Below, in pieces: positions 8,682 through 18,353 of a stretch of DNA of 64,000 nucleotides. Origin of the DNA: Rugamonas brunnea (lineage in GTDB: Bacteria > Pseudomonadota > Gammaproteobacteria > Burkholderiales > Burkholderiaceae_D); assembly GCF_014042345.1 (NCBI RefSeq), contig NZ_JACEZT010000009.1, positions 1-64,000 on the forward strand, given 5' to 3'. The notes beneath the pieces are model-generated. The model did not search any database. It was given only the letters and a program-made list of their open reading frames with translations, and was not told where the DNA came from. The number at the start of each line of letters is the position of its first letter. The stretch's first letter is position 1. The position numbers were made by a program, and so were the translations under genes.

Positions 8682-9448
8682 ACCGTCCCATCACCGCATG
8701 GGCGGGCCGGCGCGTGTGGCTGGTCGGCGCCTCCAGCGGCATCGGCGCCGCGCTGGCCCGGGAACTGTTACAAGCGGGCGCGCGCGTGGCGCTGTCGGCG
8801 CGCCGGGCCGGGCTGCTGCAAGGCGTCGCGGCGGGGCACGCGCAAGCCGTTGTCGCGCCATTCGACATCCTGGACCAGCATGCATGGGCGGAGCGTTACC
8901 ACGACATCTGCGACCAGATGGGCGGCGTGGACCTGATCGTGTTCTGCGCCGCAGCCTATCAGCCGGAGCGCAGCTGGGAGGTGACGTCCGACGGGGCGGC
9001 CCATACGCTGGCCGTGAACCTGCGCAGCGTCTACACTGGCCTGGCCACGGTACTGCCGGCGATGCTGGCGCGCGGCAGCGGCGGCATCGCCATCGTCGCC
9101 AGCGTGGCAGGCTATCTGGGCTTGCCGAACGCCAGTGTGTATGGCCCCAGCAAGGCGGCACTGATCAACCTCGCGGAATTGCTGTACACCGACCTGCGGC
9201 CGCGCGGGCTGGACGTCTACCTGATCAATCCCGGCTTCGTGCAGACGCCGCTCACGGCGAAGAACACCTTCGCCATGCCGGCGCTGCAGACCCCGCAGGC
9301 CGCCGCCACGGCGATCCGGCGCGGGCTGGCGGCCGGGCAGTTCGAGATCCACTTTCCGAAGCGCTTCACGCTGGTGCTCAAGTTGCTGCGCCGGATGCCG
9401 TATCGATGGCGCTTCGCCCTGATCAATCACTTCCTGCTACCACAATGA
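8669..9448 (+). CDS. Short-chain dehydrogenase/reductase (SDR)
   Basis: 259 aa. Start at ATG 8669 (MRSLNRPITAWAGRR), just after AGGCGC. The cofactor motif GASSGIG (around residues 20-26), the strand-end VIVFCAA region, a Ser in VASVAG and the YGPSK active-site Tyr-x-x-x-Lys are all present, so the enzyme should be active with NAD(P)H. SDRs of this type reduce or oxidise a carbonyl/alcohol; the substrate is unknown but an acyl-chain intermediate fits the operon. Stop overlaps the next start (ATGA, 9445-9448). Confidence 0.88.
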   Translation: MRSLNRPITAWAGRRVWLVGASSGIGAALARELLQAGARVALSARRAGLLQGVAAGHAQAVVAPFDILDQHAWAERYHDICDQMGGVDLIVFCAAAYQPERSWEVTSDGAAHTLAVNLRSVYTGLATVLPAMLARGSGGIAIVASVAGYLGLPNASVYGPSKAALINLAELLYTDLRPRGLDVYLINPGFVQTPLTAKNTFAMPALQTPQAAATAIRRGLAAGQFEIHFPKRFTLVLKLLRRMPYRWRFALINHFLLPQ

Positions 9449-9894
9449 GCGATCCTGAACCACTGCTGGCATGGTATGCCACGCTGACCCCGGACACCGT
9501 AGGACGGGCTGGCGAATTCTACGCGCCGGACGCCCAGTTCCGCGATCCGTTCAACAACGTGTGCGGCGTTGCCGCGATCGAGGCCATCTTCCGCCACATG
9601 TTTCTTCATACTGAACAGCCGCAATTCATCATCGGCGAGCGCATCGCGCAGGACGACCGGGCTTTCGTCACCTGGCTGTTCGTGTTCCGCCTGCGCGGCG
9701 TACCGTATCAGATCTCGGGCGGCAGCCACTTGCGCTTCAATGCCCAGGGCCAGGTCGTCATGCATCGCGATTACTGGGACGCCGCCGAGGAGTTGCTGCA
9801 AAAGCTGCCGCTGATCGGTGCGCCGATCCGCTGGCTGCGCGGCCGCTTCCGGGTGCCGCTGCCGGCTGCCGCGACGATTGGGGCGCAGCCATGA
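9445..9894 (+). CDS. SnoaL-like / NTF2-fold protein
   Basis: 149 aa. A small cone-shaped alpha+beta domain: a helix with FYAPDAQFRDPFN, then AIEAIFRHMF and a beta-meander ending in HRDYWD. The pattern is that of nuclear-transport-factor-2/SnoaL-like enzymes and binding proteins. Family members isomerise, hydrolyse or only bind small hydrophobic molecules, so no reaction is assigned. Coupled at both ends (9445-9448 with the SDR; ATGA 9891-9894 with tspO). Confidence 0.75.
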   Translation: MSDPEPLLAWYATLTPDTVGRAGEFYAPDAQFRDPFNNVCGVAAIEAIFRHMFLHTEQPQFIIGERIAQDDRAFVTWLFVFRLRGVPYQISGGSHLRFNAQGQVVMHRDYWDAAEELLQKLPLIGAPIRWLRGRFRVPLPAAATIGAQP

Positions 9895-10388
9895 ACGCCG
9901 CCTCGTCCACCAGACCGGCCGCATACCTGCAACTGGCCGGCTGGATCACGCTGACCGCCGTGGTGGCCGCGCTGGGCGCATCCGCTTCTGTCCATGCGGC
10001 CGCGTTCTACGCGCAGCTCGACCGTCCCGGCTGGGCGCCGCCCGGCTGGCTGTTCGGGCCAGTGTGGAGTGCACTGTATCTGATGATGGCCGTCGCGGCG
10101 TGGCGCGTCGGCCGCACTGGCGCACCGGGCGCCGCGCCGGCGCAGCTGCTCTACCTGGCGCAGCTGGCTGTCAATGCCTTGTGGAGCTGGCTGTTCTTCG
10201 CCTGGCACCTGGGCGCGGCCGCCTTCGCGTGCATCGTCGTGCTGTGGCTGATGATCGCCGCGACCGTCGTGTTGTTCGGCCGCCGCGAACGTCTTGCCGC
10301 CATGCTGCTCTTGCCCTACCTGGCCTGGGTGAGTTTTGCGGGAGTGCTGTGCTTCAGCGTCTGGCAGCGCAATCCCGCCCTACTTTGA
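9891..10388 (+). CDS. tspO: TspO/MBR family membrane protein
   Basis: 165 aa, five predicted membrane helices. The tryptophan-rich signature (RPGWAPPGWLFGPVW, then LY) is diagnostic of TspO/peripheral benzodiazepine receptor homologues, and W-rich NALWSWLFFAWH follows. TspO binds porphyrins and affects tetrapyrrole and oxidative or light stress responses in several proteobacteria. Presence in a photolyase cluster fits a photo-oxidative stress role (inference). Start ATG overlaps the preceding stop. Confidence 0.9.
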   Translation: MNAASSTRPAAYLQLAGWITLTAVVAALGASASVHAAAFYAQLDRPGWAPPGWLFGPVWSALYLMMAVAAWRVGRTGAPGAAPAQLLYLAQLAVNALWSWLFFAWHLGAAAFACIVVLWLMIAATVVLFGRRERLAAMLLLPYLAWVSFAGVLCFSVWQRNPALL

Positions 10389-10396
10389 AGGATCAC

Positions 10397-11107
10397 ATGA
10401 TGATGAACGAAAGCCTGCTCAACTACCGCGTTGCCGCCACGCCCGTCTCTGCGCGCATCCGCGCCCGCCTGAAGCGCGACGGTGCGCGTTTCCACGCCAA
10501 CGACAACATCGCGGACTACATCGAAGCCGGGGAGATGGACGCGCTGCTGGATGAGGTCAGCGAGCGCATGGAGGGTGTGCTGGAGAGCCTGGTGATCGAC
10601 ACGGCCAACGACCACAACTCGCGCGAGACCGCCCGCCGCGTGGCCAAGATGTATCTGCGGGAAGTGTTCGGCGGGCGCTACGTGGCCGCGCCGCCGGTGA
10701 CGGAGTTTCCGAACGCCGCGCAGTTGAACGAGCTGATGATCATCGGCCCGATCAGTGTGCGCAGCGCATGCTCGCACCACCTGTGTCCTGTCATGGGCAA
10801 GGTGTGGATAGGCGTGATGCCCAACCGGCACTCCAACCTGATCGGCCTGTCCAAGTACGCGCGGCTGGCGGGGTGGATCATGAGCCGTCCGCAGATCCAG
10901 GAGGAGGCCGTGGTCCAACTGGCAGAACTGCTGGAGGAGAAGGTCAAACCGGACGGCCTGGCTGTGATCATGGAGGCTGACCACTTCTGCATGCAGTGGC
11001 GGGGCGTCAAGGACAACGACGCGCGCATGATCAACAGCGTGATGCGCGGCGCCTTCCTTGAGGACATCGCGCTGCGGCGGGAGTTCCTCGCCCTGATCAA
11101 GCGATGA
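10397..11107 (+). CDS. folE: GTP cyclohydrolase I
   Basis: 236 aa. Converts GTP to 7,8-dihydroneopterin triphosphate, the entry to folate and other pterins. Zinc/catalytic motifs are present: SACSHHLCPVMG (Cys and His ligands) and DHFCMQWRG (second Cys). Start at ATG 10397 or the adjacent ATG 10400, after GAAGGA at 10388-10393. A folE copy inside a photolyase operon probably supplies pterin chromophore or reduced pterin cofactor rather than being the only housekeeping folE (inference). It is the eighth gene after the first in a tightly packed operon; 16 bp separate it from the photolyase gene. Confidence 0.92.
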   Translation: MMMNESLLNYRVAATPVSARIRARLKRDGARFHANDNIADYIEAGEMDALLDEVSERMEGVLESLVIDTANDHNSRETARRVAKMYLREVFGGRYVAAPPVTEFPNAAQLNELMIIGPISVRSACSHHLCPVMGKVWIGVMPNRHSNLIGLSKYARLAGWIMSRPQIQEEAVVQLAELLEEKVKPDGLAVIMEADHFCMQWRGVKDNDARMINSVMRGAFLEDIALRREFLALIKR

Positions 11108-11123
11108 CACGGCGGAGACGGAT

Positions 11124-12656
11124 GTGGGCACCACGCTCAAACTGATCCTGGGCGACCAGCTCAACTGCCGTCACAGCTGGTTCGCGCAGGCCAGCGCGGA
11201 CGTGGTGTTCGTGCTGATGGAAGTGCGGCAGGAGACGGACTATGTGCTGCATCACGCGCAGAAGATCATCGCCATCTTCGCCGCGATGCGCGACCTGGCG
11301 AGGCGGCTGCGCGCGGCCGGCCACCGCGTCCACTATCTGGCCATCGACGACGTGGACAACCGCCAGTCCCTGACCGCCAACCTCGACTGGCTGCTGGCCC
11401 ATTACGGGGCGGACGCCTTCGCCTGGCAGGCGCCGGATGAATGGCGGCTGGACCGGCAACTGGCCGACTACGCCGCCGGTCTGACCATCGCCACGCGCAT
11501 GGACGACAGCGAACATTTCTACGCTGGCCGCGACGAAGCTGCCGACTTCTTCGAAGGGCGTGACGCGTGGATCATGGAACCGTTCTACCGCCACATGCGC
11601 AAGCGGCACGGCGTGATGGTGTCCGGCGACGGCAAGCCGGCGGGCGGACAATGGAACTTCGACCACGATAACCGCGAGCGCTGGCCCGGCTTGCCGTGGG
11701 AGCCCGCCGATCCACGACCCCGCCACGACCACAGCGCGCTGTGGCAAACCATTGAGGCGGCGGGCGTGCGCAGCTTCGGCACGCCGCAGGCCGGCGAGTT
11801 CGCGTGGCCGCTCAACCGCGACGAGGCGTTGCAGCAACTGGACAGCTTCGTTCGCGACGCCCTGCCCCATTTCGGCCGCTACCAGGACGCGATGAGCGTG
11901 CGCGCCTGGCGGCTGTTTCATTCGCTGCTGTCGTTCGCGCTGAACACCAAGATGCTGGCGCCGCGCACGGTGGTCGCGCGCGTCGAGCAGGCGTGGCGCG
12001 ACGGCGCCGTGCCGCTGGCCTCGGCCGAGGGCTACATCCGCCAGATACTGGGCTGGCGCGAATACGTGCGTGGCATCTACTGGCACCGCATGCCGGGCTA
12101 TGACCAGCTCAACACCTTCGGCCATACAGCGGCGCTGCCGCACTGGTTCTGGAACGGCGACACGCGCATGCGCTGCGTGGCAGCGGCCATCGGGCAATCG
12201 CTGGAACACGCGCACAGCCACCATATCAACCGCCTTATGGTGATCGGCAATTTTTCCTTGCTGGCGGGCTTGTCGCCACAACAGCTGCACCAGTGGTACC
12301 TCGGTATCTATATCGACGCTTTCGAATGGGTGGAATTGCCCAATACGCTGGGCATGAGCCAATATGCCGACGGCGGTTTGCTGGCGACCAAACCCTATAT
12401 TTCCAGTGCGGCCTACATTGACCGCATGAGCGACTATTGCAAGGGTTGCCACTACCAGAAGAAGCAACGCACGGGCGAACTCGCTTGCCCCTTCAATGCG
12501 CTGTACTGGGACTTTTTGTTGCGCAACGAGAAACAATTGAGCAACAACCATCGCCTTGCAATGCCCTATCGACAACTCCAGCGCATGGATGATGCCGACA
12601 AGCGGGACATCCAGTGTCAGGCCGCCGCCACCCGCGCGAAGCTGGCGGCACTGTAA
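11124..12656 (+). CDS. FeS-type cryptochrome/photolyase (CryB/PhrB-like)
   Basis: 510 aa. Light-driven flavoprotein of the FeS bacterial cryptochrome/(6-4) photolyase class. The N-terminal antenna domain starts KLILGDQLN. The C-terminal FAD domain has the WREYVRGIYW and WVELPN motifs. Four cysteines for a [4Fe-4S] cluster are visible: one in MRCVAAAIGQS, then YCKGCHY and ACPFN near the C-terminus. This distinguishes it from class I CPD photolyases. It should repair UV photoproducts or act as a photoreceptor. Start at ATG 11124 behind CGGAG. Last gene of the tetR-facing operon. Confidence 0.92.
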   Translation: MGTTLKLILGDQLNCRHSWFAQASADVVFVLMEVRQETDYVLHHAQKIIAIFAAMRDLARRLRAAGHRVHYLAIDDVDNRQSLTANLDWLLAHYGADAFAWQAPDEWRLDRQLADYAAGLTIATRMDDSEHFYAGRDEAADFFEGRDAWIMEPFYRHMRKRHGVMVSGDGKPAGGQWNFDHDNRERWPGLPWEPADPRPRHDHSALWQTIEAAGVRSFGTPQAGEFAWPLNRDEALQQLDSFVRDALPHFGRYQDAMSVRAWRLFHSLLSFALNTKMLAPRTVVARVEQAWRDGAVPLASAEGYIRQILGWREYVRGIYWHRMPGYDQLNTFGHTAALPHWFWNGDTRMRCVAAAIGQSLEHAHSHHINRLMVIGNFSLLAGLSPQQLHQWYLGIYIDAFEWVELPNTLGMSQYADGGLLATKPYISSAAYIDRMSDYCKGCHYQKKQRTGELACPFNALYWDFLLRNEKQLSNNHRLAMPYRQLQRMDDADKRDIQCQAAATRAKLAAL

Positions 12657-12711
12657 TGGCAGCGCCCTGCCGGCGGCGATCAACGGCGAAATGCATGGTT
12701 TTGCGATCCGG

Positions 12712-12740
12712 ATGACTTAAGCGCTTGATTTTGCTAAAAT
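12712..12740 (+). promoter_or_regulatory. Sigma-70-type promoter of rlhA
   Basis: ATGACT (12712-12717), a 17-bp spacer and TAAAAT (12735-12740) match the -35 and -10 consensus at 4/6 and 5/6. The predicted start of transcription is near 12747, about 22 bp before the rlhA ATG. It separates rlhA from the operon before it. Confidence 0.6.
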
Positions 12741-12768
12741 TTCGGCCTTCGCTTGTGAGAATACCGCC

Positions 12769-14739
12769 ATGTCCCTGCTTGACCACCAACTTGAACTGCT
12801 GTCGCCCGCCAAAACCGCCGAGATCGGCCGCGAGGCCATACTCCATGGCGCCGACGCGGTGTACATCGGCGGCCCGGCATTCGGCGCGCGTCATAACGCC
12901 AGCAATCCGATCGAAGACATTTCGGCGCTGGTCGAATTTGCGCACAAATTCCGTTCGCGTATTTTCGTCACCATCAACACCATTTTGCACGACGCGGAAC
13001 TCGAAGCGGCGCGCAAGCAGATCTGGCAACTGTACGATGCCGGCGTCGATGCGCTGATCATCCAGGACATGGGCCTGCTCGAAATGGACCTGCCCCCGAT
13101 CCAGCTGCACGCCAGCACCCAGTGCGATATCCGCACCGTGGAAAAAGCCAAATTCCTCGGTGCCTCCGGTTTTTCCCAACTGGTGCTGGCACGCGAACTG
13201 ACGATCGAGCAGATCCGCAAGATACGCGCGGAAGTCGATACGCCGCTCGAATACTTCATCCACGGTGCGCTGTGCGTGGCCTTCTCCGGCCAGTGCTATA
13301 TCTCGCACGCCGACACGGGCCGCAGCGCCAATCGCGGCGACTGTTCGCAAGCCTGCCGCCTGCCCTACACGCTCAGCGACAGCAAGGGCCGCGTGGTCGC
13401 CTACGAAAAGCATTTGCTGTCGATGAAGGACAATGACCAGAGCGCGAACCTGGAGGCACTGGTCGATGCCGGCATCCGTTCCTTCAAGATCGAAGGCCGC
13501 TACAAGGACATGGGCTATGTGAAGAACATCACCGCGCACTACCGGCTGCTGCTGGACGAGATCCTCGAACGCCGCCCGGAACTGAGCCGTGCCTCCAGCG
13601 GCCACACGCGCGTGCTGTTCACGCCGGACGTGGACAAGACCTTCCACCGCGGCCACACCGACTATTTCGCCAACGGCCGCCAGGATGAAATCGGCGCCTT
13701 CGATTCGCCCAAGTACGTGGGCGTCGAACTGGGCGTCGTCAGCCGACTCGGCACCGACCATTTCGACCTGGTGACCAATGCGCCCATGGCCAATGGCGAT
13801 GGCTTGAACTACATGAACAAGCGTGAAGTGGTTGGCGTCCAGGCCAACGTCGTCAAGAAGCTGGGCGACAGCACGGAAGGCGAATTGTGGCGCGTGTTCC
13901 CCAATGAGCAGATGCGCGAGCTGGCGGGCCTGAAGCCAGGCGCCTCGGTCATGCGCAACCGTGACCACCATTGGGAAGCGTCGCTGCAGAAGAAGTCCTC
14001 CGAACGCAAGGTGGCGCTGCAATTGGCGCTGAGCGAGGATGCGGACGGCCTGCGCCTGACCCTGCGCGACGAAGACGGCATCACCACCAGCACGCACGCG
14101 GCCATGGCGCTGCAGCCCGCCCAGCACGCGGAGCAGGCGGAGGCCGCGCTGCACGCCAGCCTGGGCAAGCTCGGTAACACCATGTTTGAAGTGGATGGCA
14201 TCGTCCTGTCGCTGTCGCAGCCGTGGTTCGTGCCGTCGTCGGCCATCAACGCCCTGCGCCGCGACGCCATCGCCGCCCACGAGGCGGCGCGCCTGGCGGC
14301 CTGGGATCGTCCGCAACGCAAGGCCCCGGACGAGCCGCCGGCCGTCTATCCGGAGACGCAACTGAGCTACCTGGCCAACGTCTACAACGAAAAGGCGCGC
14401 GCCTTCTACACGAAGCACGGCGTGCAGATGATCGCCGCCGCCTACGAGTCGCACGAGGAAGCGGGCGAAGTGCCGCTGATGATCACCAAGCATTGCCTGC
14501 GCTTCTCGTTCAACCTGTGCCCCAAGCAGGCCAAGGGTGTGCAGGGTGTGCAGGGCCAGGTCCGCGCCGAGCCGATGACGCTGGTCAGCGGTGACGAGCG
14601 CTACACGCTGCGCTTCGACTGCAAGCCGTGCGAGATGCACGTGGTGGGCGCCATGAAGCCTGGCATCCTGGCCTCGCCGCCGCCATCGAACGTGCCATAC
14701 AGCCCGCTGACTTTCCACCGCCAGCGTCCGCGCGCCTGA
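12769..14739 (+). CDS. rlhA: Peptidase U32-family 23S rRNA 5-hydroxycytidine synthase (RlhA/YdcP-like)
   Basis: 656 aa, matching the long U32 group (E. coli RlhA/YdcP) rather than the roughly 450-aa TrhP/YegQ group. RlhA is needed for hydroxylation of C2501 in 23S rRNA, using prephenate as reported for the family. The N-terminal U32 domain has LLSPAKT, GADAVYIGG and FIHGALCVAFSGQC. Four conserved cysteines (in ALCVAF, GQCYIS, GDCSQACR) suit the iron-sulfur cluster of the family. The C-terminal part has the HCLRFSFNLCPKQ and CKPCEM motifs. It is monocistronic with a good promoter at 12712-12740. Confidence 0.85.
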   Translation: MSLLDHQLELLSPAKTAEIGREAILHGADAVYIGGPAFGARHNASNPIEDISALVEFAHKFRSRIFVTINTILHDAELEAARKQIWQLYDAGVDALIIQDMGLLEMDLPPIQLHASTQCDIRTVEKAKFLGASGFSQLVLARELTIEQIRKIRAEVDTPLEYFIHGALCVAFSGQCYISHADTGRSANRGDCSQACRLPYTLSDSKGRVVAYEKHLLSMKDNDQSANLEALVDAGIRSFKIEGRYKDMGYVKNITAHYRLLLDEILERRPELSRASSGHTRVLFTPDVDKTFHRGHTDYFANGRQDEIGAFDSPKYVGVELGVVSRLGTDHFDLVTNAPMANGDGLNYMNKREVVGVQANVVKKLGDSTEGELWRVFPNEQMRELAGLKPGASVMRNRDHHWEASLQKKSSERKVALQLALSEDADGLRLTLRDEDGITTSTHAAMALQPAQHAEQAEAALHASLGKLGNTMFEVDGIVLSLSQPWFVPSSAINALRRDAIAAHEAARLAAWDRPQRKAPDEPPAVYPETQLSYLANVYNEKARAFYTKHGVQMIAAAYESHEEAGEVPLMITKHCLRFSFNLCPKQAKGVQGVQGQVRAEPMTLVSGDERYTLRFDCKPCEMHVVGAMKPGILASPPPSNVPYSPLTFHRQRPRA

Positions 14740-14787
14740 AGAACCGCACCTGACGCACCGACGCGCAAGGCACGGTCAGCGAGCATG

Positions 14788-15993
14788 TCAGTTGGTTGAC
14801 CGTGCTGGTTCGCTGGTCCGCACCCTCAAGCCATCGGCCAGGGTATCGGGCGGATACAGGACCACCACCTCCCCTGCTTTCAAGCCTTGCAGCACGACGG
14901 CCTCGCGCTGGTTACGGGGGCCCAGCCGCACAGTGCGCAGGCGCGCGCGGTCGCCGTCGATCACGTACGTCGCCCAGTCCTCGCCCTGGCGGAACACGGC
15001 GCCCACGGGCACGCGCAGCACGTCCGCTTCGCGATGCACCACGACCCGCACTTCGACGCGGAATCCATCGCGCAGCCCGCGCGCTTCTTCCGGCGGTGAA
15101 ACGATATCGATGATCAGGTTGACCCGTTGTTCCTCGACCCCGAGCGCCGAAATTTTCATATAGGCCGATGGTTCGACGCGGCGTACCTGTCCCCGCAGGA
15201 CATTGGGGCCACCCCAGCGCTCGATGCGCACTGCGTAACCGGGCTGGATCTGGACCGCGTCGGCTGACAGCACGTCGGCCACGATCTCGATGTCGGCCGG
15301 ATTACCCAGTTCCACCAGCGGCGTACCCAACGGCACGCTGGCTTCGCTTTCCTGCAACACCTTGAGCACCGTGCCGCCGACGGGCGCCCTCACCGTCCAC
15401 GTTTCGCCCGGCGTGCCGCTGCGCGACAGTTGCAGCGCGGCGCGGGCCGTGGCCAGATCATGGTCTGCCACATGCACGGCCTGGCGTGTCGCATCGAGTT
15501 CCCGCCGTGCCAGTTGCAGGTCAAGATCGGCCTGTTCCGACTGGGCTGGCGACAGGAATCCGTCCTTCGCCAGTTTTTGTACGCGCGCCAGGTCGGATTC
15601 GCTCTTGCGCAGCGCGGCCTGGGCCCGTGCCATGCCGGCTTGCGCCCGCGCCCGCGCCGCCTCCGCCGCGCCGACCCGTTCGGCCAGTTGCTGCTGGGTG
15701 CGCGCATCAAGCAGCACCGGGGCCAGCGGCGTGAGCACGGCAAGCGGCTGCCCCGCTGCGACCGTATCGCCGGCCTTGTAACCGGAACGGGCGATTCTTC
15801 CCGCCAGCGGTGCCGATACCAGGTAGCGCTCGCGCACGCGGGTCTTGCCGTCTTCGTCCACCGTCTGCTCGAATGGACCGCGCGCGATGCTGGCCACCTG
15901 CACCGTCACCGGACGCGGCGCGAGCGACCAGACCAGCAGGCCTGCCAGACTGCATGTCGCGAGCAAAATAGTCAGGATACGCCGCATCGTCAT
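14788..15993 (-). CDS. HlyD/MacA-type periplasmic adaptor of an ABC exporter
   Basis: 401 aa. Third gene of the operon fnr-box - ATPase - permease - adaptor. The start at 15993 overlaps the permease stop by ATGA; a second ATG at 15987 sits six bases after AAGGGA and is an alternative. An N-terminal membrane segment (ILTILLATCSLAGLLVW) is followed by a lipoyl-like half (VSAPLAGRI...AGDTVAAGQPLAVL), an Ala/Arg-rich coiled coil (about 85-190), the second lipoyl half (VRAPVGGTVLKV) and beta-barrel domains. Such adaptors bridge the inner-membrane pump to an outer-membrane channel; no channel gene is nearby, so a TolC encoded elsewhere is likely. Confidence 0.87.
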   Translation of the reverse strand: MTMRRILTILLATCSLAGLLVWSLAPRPVTVQVASIARGPFEQTVDEDGKTRVRERYLVSAPLAGRIARSGYKAGDTVAAGQPLAVLTPLAPVLLDARTQQQLAERVGAAEAARARAQAGMARAQAALRKSESDLARVQKLAKDGFLSPAQSEQADLDLQLARRELDATRQAVHVADHDLATARAALQLSRSGTPGETWTVRAPVGGTVLKVLQESEASVPLGTPLVELGNPADIEIVADVLSADAVQIQPGYAVRIERWGGPNVLRGQVRRVEPSAYMKISALGVEEQRVNLIIDIVSPPEEARGLRDGFRVEVRVVVHREADVLRVPVGAVFRQGEDWATYVIDGDRARLRTVRLGPRNQREAVVLQGLKAGEVVVLYPPDTLADGLRVRTSEPARSTN

Positions 15994-18353
15994 TCCCTTG
16001 TCTTCAGCACTGCAATCAGGTCCAGCCGGTCCACCCGCAGCCGCACGATCAGGGCGCTGGCAACGGCGGCCAGCGCGGTGGCGCCGGCGGCATAGGCATA
16101 GGTGCGCGCGTGGATCACCAGCGGCAGGGCAAACGTCTCGTTCGCCATCAGATGCACGAGCGCAGCCGACAACAGGTAACCGAGCCACAGTCCCAATGGG
16201 ATGGCGACCGCCATCTGCACCGCCAATTCCCCCAGCAGCAGGCCGGATACCTCGGCGCGGGTGAAGCCCAGCACGCGCAAGCTGGCCAGTTCCCATGCCC
16301 GTTCGGCCAGCGACACCCGCGCGCTGTTGTACACCACCCCCACCGTCAACGCCACGGCAAAGCCGGTGATGATCGAGGTGAACACCAGCATGTTGCGGGC
16401 CGACGTGCGTTCGAACGTGGCCAGCGCGGCCCGCTTGTCCGACACCGTCGCCACCCTCGGCATGGCCTTCAACGCGGCCATCAGGGCCGCCGGGTTGCCG
16501 CCCCGGTCGTTCAGGACCACGGCCGACACGCTGTCCTGCTCGTTCAGCATACGCCGCATGGCCGCCAGGTCCATGTACGCGGTCAGGCCGAACATGTCAT
16601 TGACGATGCCCGCCACCGGCACCGTGCGCTGGACCCGCTGGCCTTCAAGTACCTCGATCGCCAGCGCATCGCCGGCGACGACCTGCAGGCGGCTGGCCAG
16701 GCGATCGCCTAATAATATGCCTTCCGGTGGCAGCGGCACCGGGCGCTGGTGGGCGTCGAGCAGGCGTCGTAGCCGCGCGTCCGGCGGCATGCCCAACACG
16801 CTGCCGAGGTATTGCCGGGGACCGGCGCGCATGCGCACGGGCAGTGCCCGCAGTGGCTCCGCTTCCAGCACCCCGGGCAGCCGTGCCACCTCGGCCAGCA
16901 CGTCCCCGGGCGCCGGTTCCGCGAACGCCAGCGTGACGTCACCGCGCTCCGCCTGGTGGAACTGGACGTCGATCAGGTGGTCGAGCGAATCACGCCAGAA
17001 AGTGCCCGACAAGATCACGGCCACGCTGCACGCAACGCCGATGCACGTGATCCCCGAACGTACTGCGTTGCGCTGAAGCGTACGCGCGATCATGCGCGCT
17101 TGCGGCGGCAGGCGCTGTGCGAGGCCGGAACGCTCGAACAGACCATGGCCGAAGCGCGGCGGCATGGGTGGCCGCAACGCCTCGGCTGGCGGCAGGCGGA
17201 CCACGGCGCGCACCGCCGTCAGCGTCCCGCCCACCCCGGCCACCAGGCTCACGACCGCCGCCGCTATCGGTATCCAGGGGGCGATCTGGAACGCCAGCGC
17301 GGGGAAGTGGAAGAATTCGGTGTACATGCCGGTCATCTGATGGCCCAGCCACGCGCCCAGCGCGAAGCCGGCGACGATGCCCGCCAGCACGATGACGCAG
17401 GCCAGCTTCAGGAAATGCAGCGCGATCACATGATCGGCATAACCGACGGCCTTGAGCGCGGCGATCTCGGGCCGTTGCGCGGCCACCTGGCGCGACAGCA
17501 CCACATGCAGCAGGAAGGCCGCCACTGCGAGGAAAATGGTGGGAAACACATTGGCCATGGTGCGCTGCTGGCCGATCTCCTGGCTCAGCATCCGGTTCGA
17601 CATCTGATCCGCGCGCCCGATGGCGCCATAACCGCCATAAGGCGTCAGCAGCCGGTCGAGCGCGTCGATGGTGGCGGGCGCGCTGGCGCCGGGTGCGAGC
17701 TTGAGGTTCAGATGGTTGAACGCGCCTTCCATGCCAAACGCGGACGCCAGCTGCTGGCGCTCCATCCAGAACACGCCGAAGCCGCGGTCGTCCGGCAAGC
17801 CGCCGCCCAGGGTGGCGAATACGTATTCCGGCGACAGCACCACGCCCACCACCTGTAAGGCCTGGCGATGGCCATTCAGCACCGCCGTCAGCGCGCTGCC
17901 CGGCCGCAGCCCGCGCGCCAGCGCAAAGCCTTCGGATACCAGCACGGCGCCAGCCTCGGTCGGCAGCGGCCAGCGGCCGCTGCGCAGGGTGAGGCGGTTC
18001 AGTTGCGGCTGGATCGCGCCATCCAGCCCGATCATGCGGCCCACCAGCGGCTCGCGCGCGTCGGGCAGGTCGATCGACACATCGAATTTCACGGTCGCAT
18101 CAGCCTGGGCCACGCCCGGTAGTGTGGCCACGCGCGCCAGCAGCGCGGTGGGCGCGCGCTTGAGGTCGGTGAACACGTCGGCGAAACGGGCTTGCTGATA
18201 GTAATCGGCGCGGGTCGCCACCAGCGAATGGTAGGTGGACAACTGGGCCACGAACGCCCCCACCCCGGCCGCCACCACCAGCGCGATGGTGCCGGCCTGG
18301 CCGGGCATGGCGGCCAGGTCGCGCAGCAGTTTGCGGTCGAGCGCCCTCACCAT
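15990..18353 (-). CDS. FtsX/MacB-type ABC transporter permease (duplicated)
   Basis: 787 aa. Start at 18353 ([13 protein letters not shown]) overlaps the ATPase stop by 7 bp. Two FtsX-like halves are visible. Each starts with a helix and a large periplasmic domain and ends with three helices: first half helices near 270-390, second half near 650-780, including [29 protein letters not shown] and LRVLGF. This is the architecture of DevC/YbbP-like large permeases of mechanotransmission-type exporters rather than of sugar importers. Substrate (lipid, siderophore, peptide, drug) cannot be told from sequence. Confidence 0.85.
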   Translation of the reverse strand: MVRALDRKLLRDLAAMPGQAGTIALVVAAGVGAFVAQLSTYHSLVATRADYYQQARFADVFTDLKRAPTALLARVATLPGVAQADATVKFDVSIDLPDAREPLVGRMIGLDGAIQPQLNRLTLRSGRWPLPTEAGAVLVSEGFALARGLRPGSALTAVLNGHRQALQVVGVVLSPEYVFATLGGGLPDDRGFGVFWMERQQLASAFGMEGAFNHLNLKLAPGASAPATIDALDRLLTPYGGYGAIGRADQMSNRMLSQEIGQQRTMANVFPTIFLAVAAFLLHVVLSRQVAAQRPEIAALKAVGYADHVIALHFLKLACVIVLAGIVAGFALGAWLGHQMTGMYTEFFHFPALAFQIAPWIPIAAAVVSLVAGVGGTLTAVRAVVRLPPAEALRPPMPPRFGHGLFERSGLAQRLPPQARMIARTLQRNAVRSGITCIGVACSVAVILSGTFWRDSLDHLIDVQFHQAERGDVTLAFAEPAPGDVLAEVARLPGVLEAEPLRALPVRMRAGPRQYLGSVLGMPPDARLRRLLDAHQRPVPLPPEGILLGDRLASRLQVVAGDALAIEVLEGQRVQRTVPVAGIVNDMFGLTAYMDLAAMRRMLNEQDSVSAVVLNDRGGNPAALMAALKAMPRVATVSDKRAALATFERTSARNMLVFTSIITGFAVALTVGVVYNSARVSLAERAWELASLRVLGFTRAEVSGLLLGELAVQMAVAIPLGLWLGYLLSAALVHLMANETFALPLVIHARTYAYAAGATALAAVASALIVRLRVDRLDLIAVLKTRE

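Noticed and set aside
12493-14718. Long open frame (741 codons) on the minus strand across rlhA
   Set aside because: It lies antisense to a clear, full-length RlhA gene, has no recognisable domain and shows the Ala/Arg/His-rich composition of GC-rich antisense frames. The same holds for long minus frames at 2949-4373, 11097-12683, 20375-21955 and 21873-23585.
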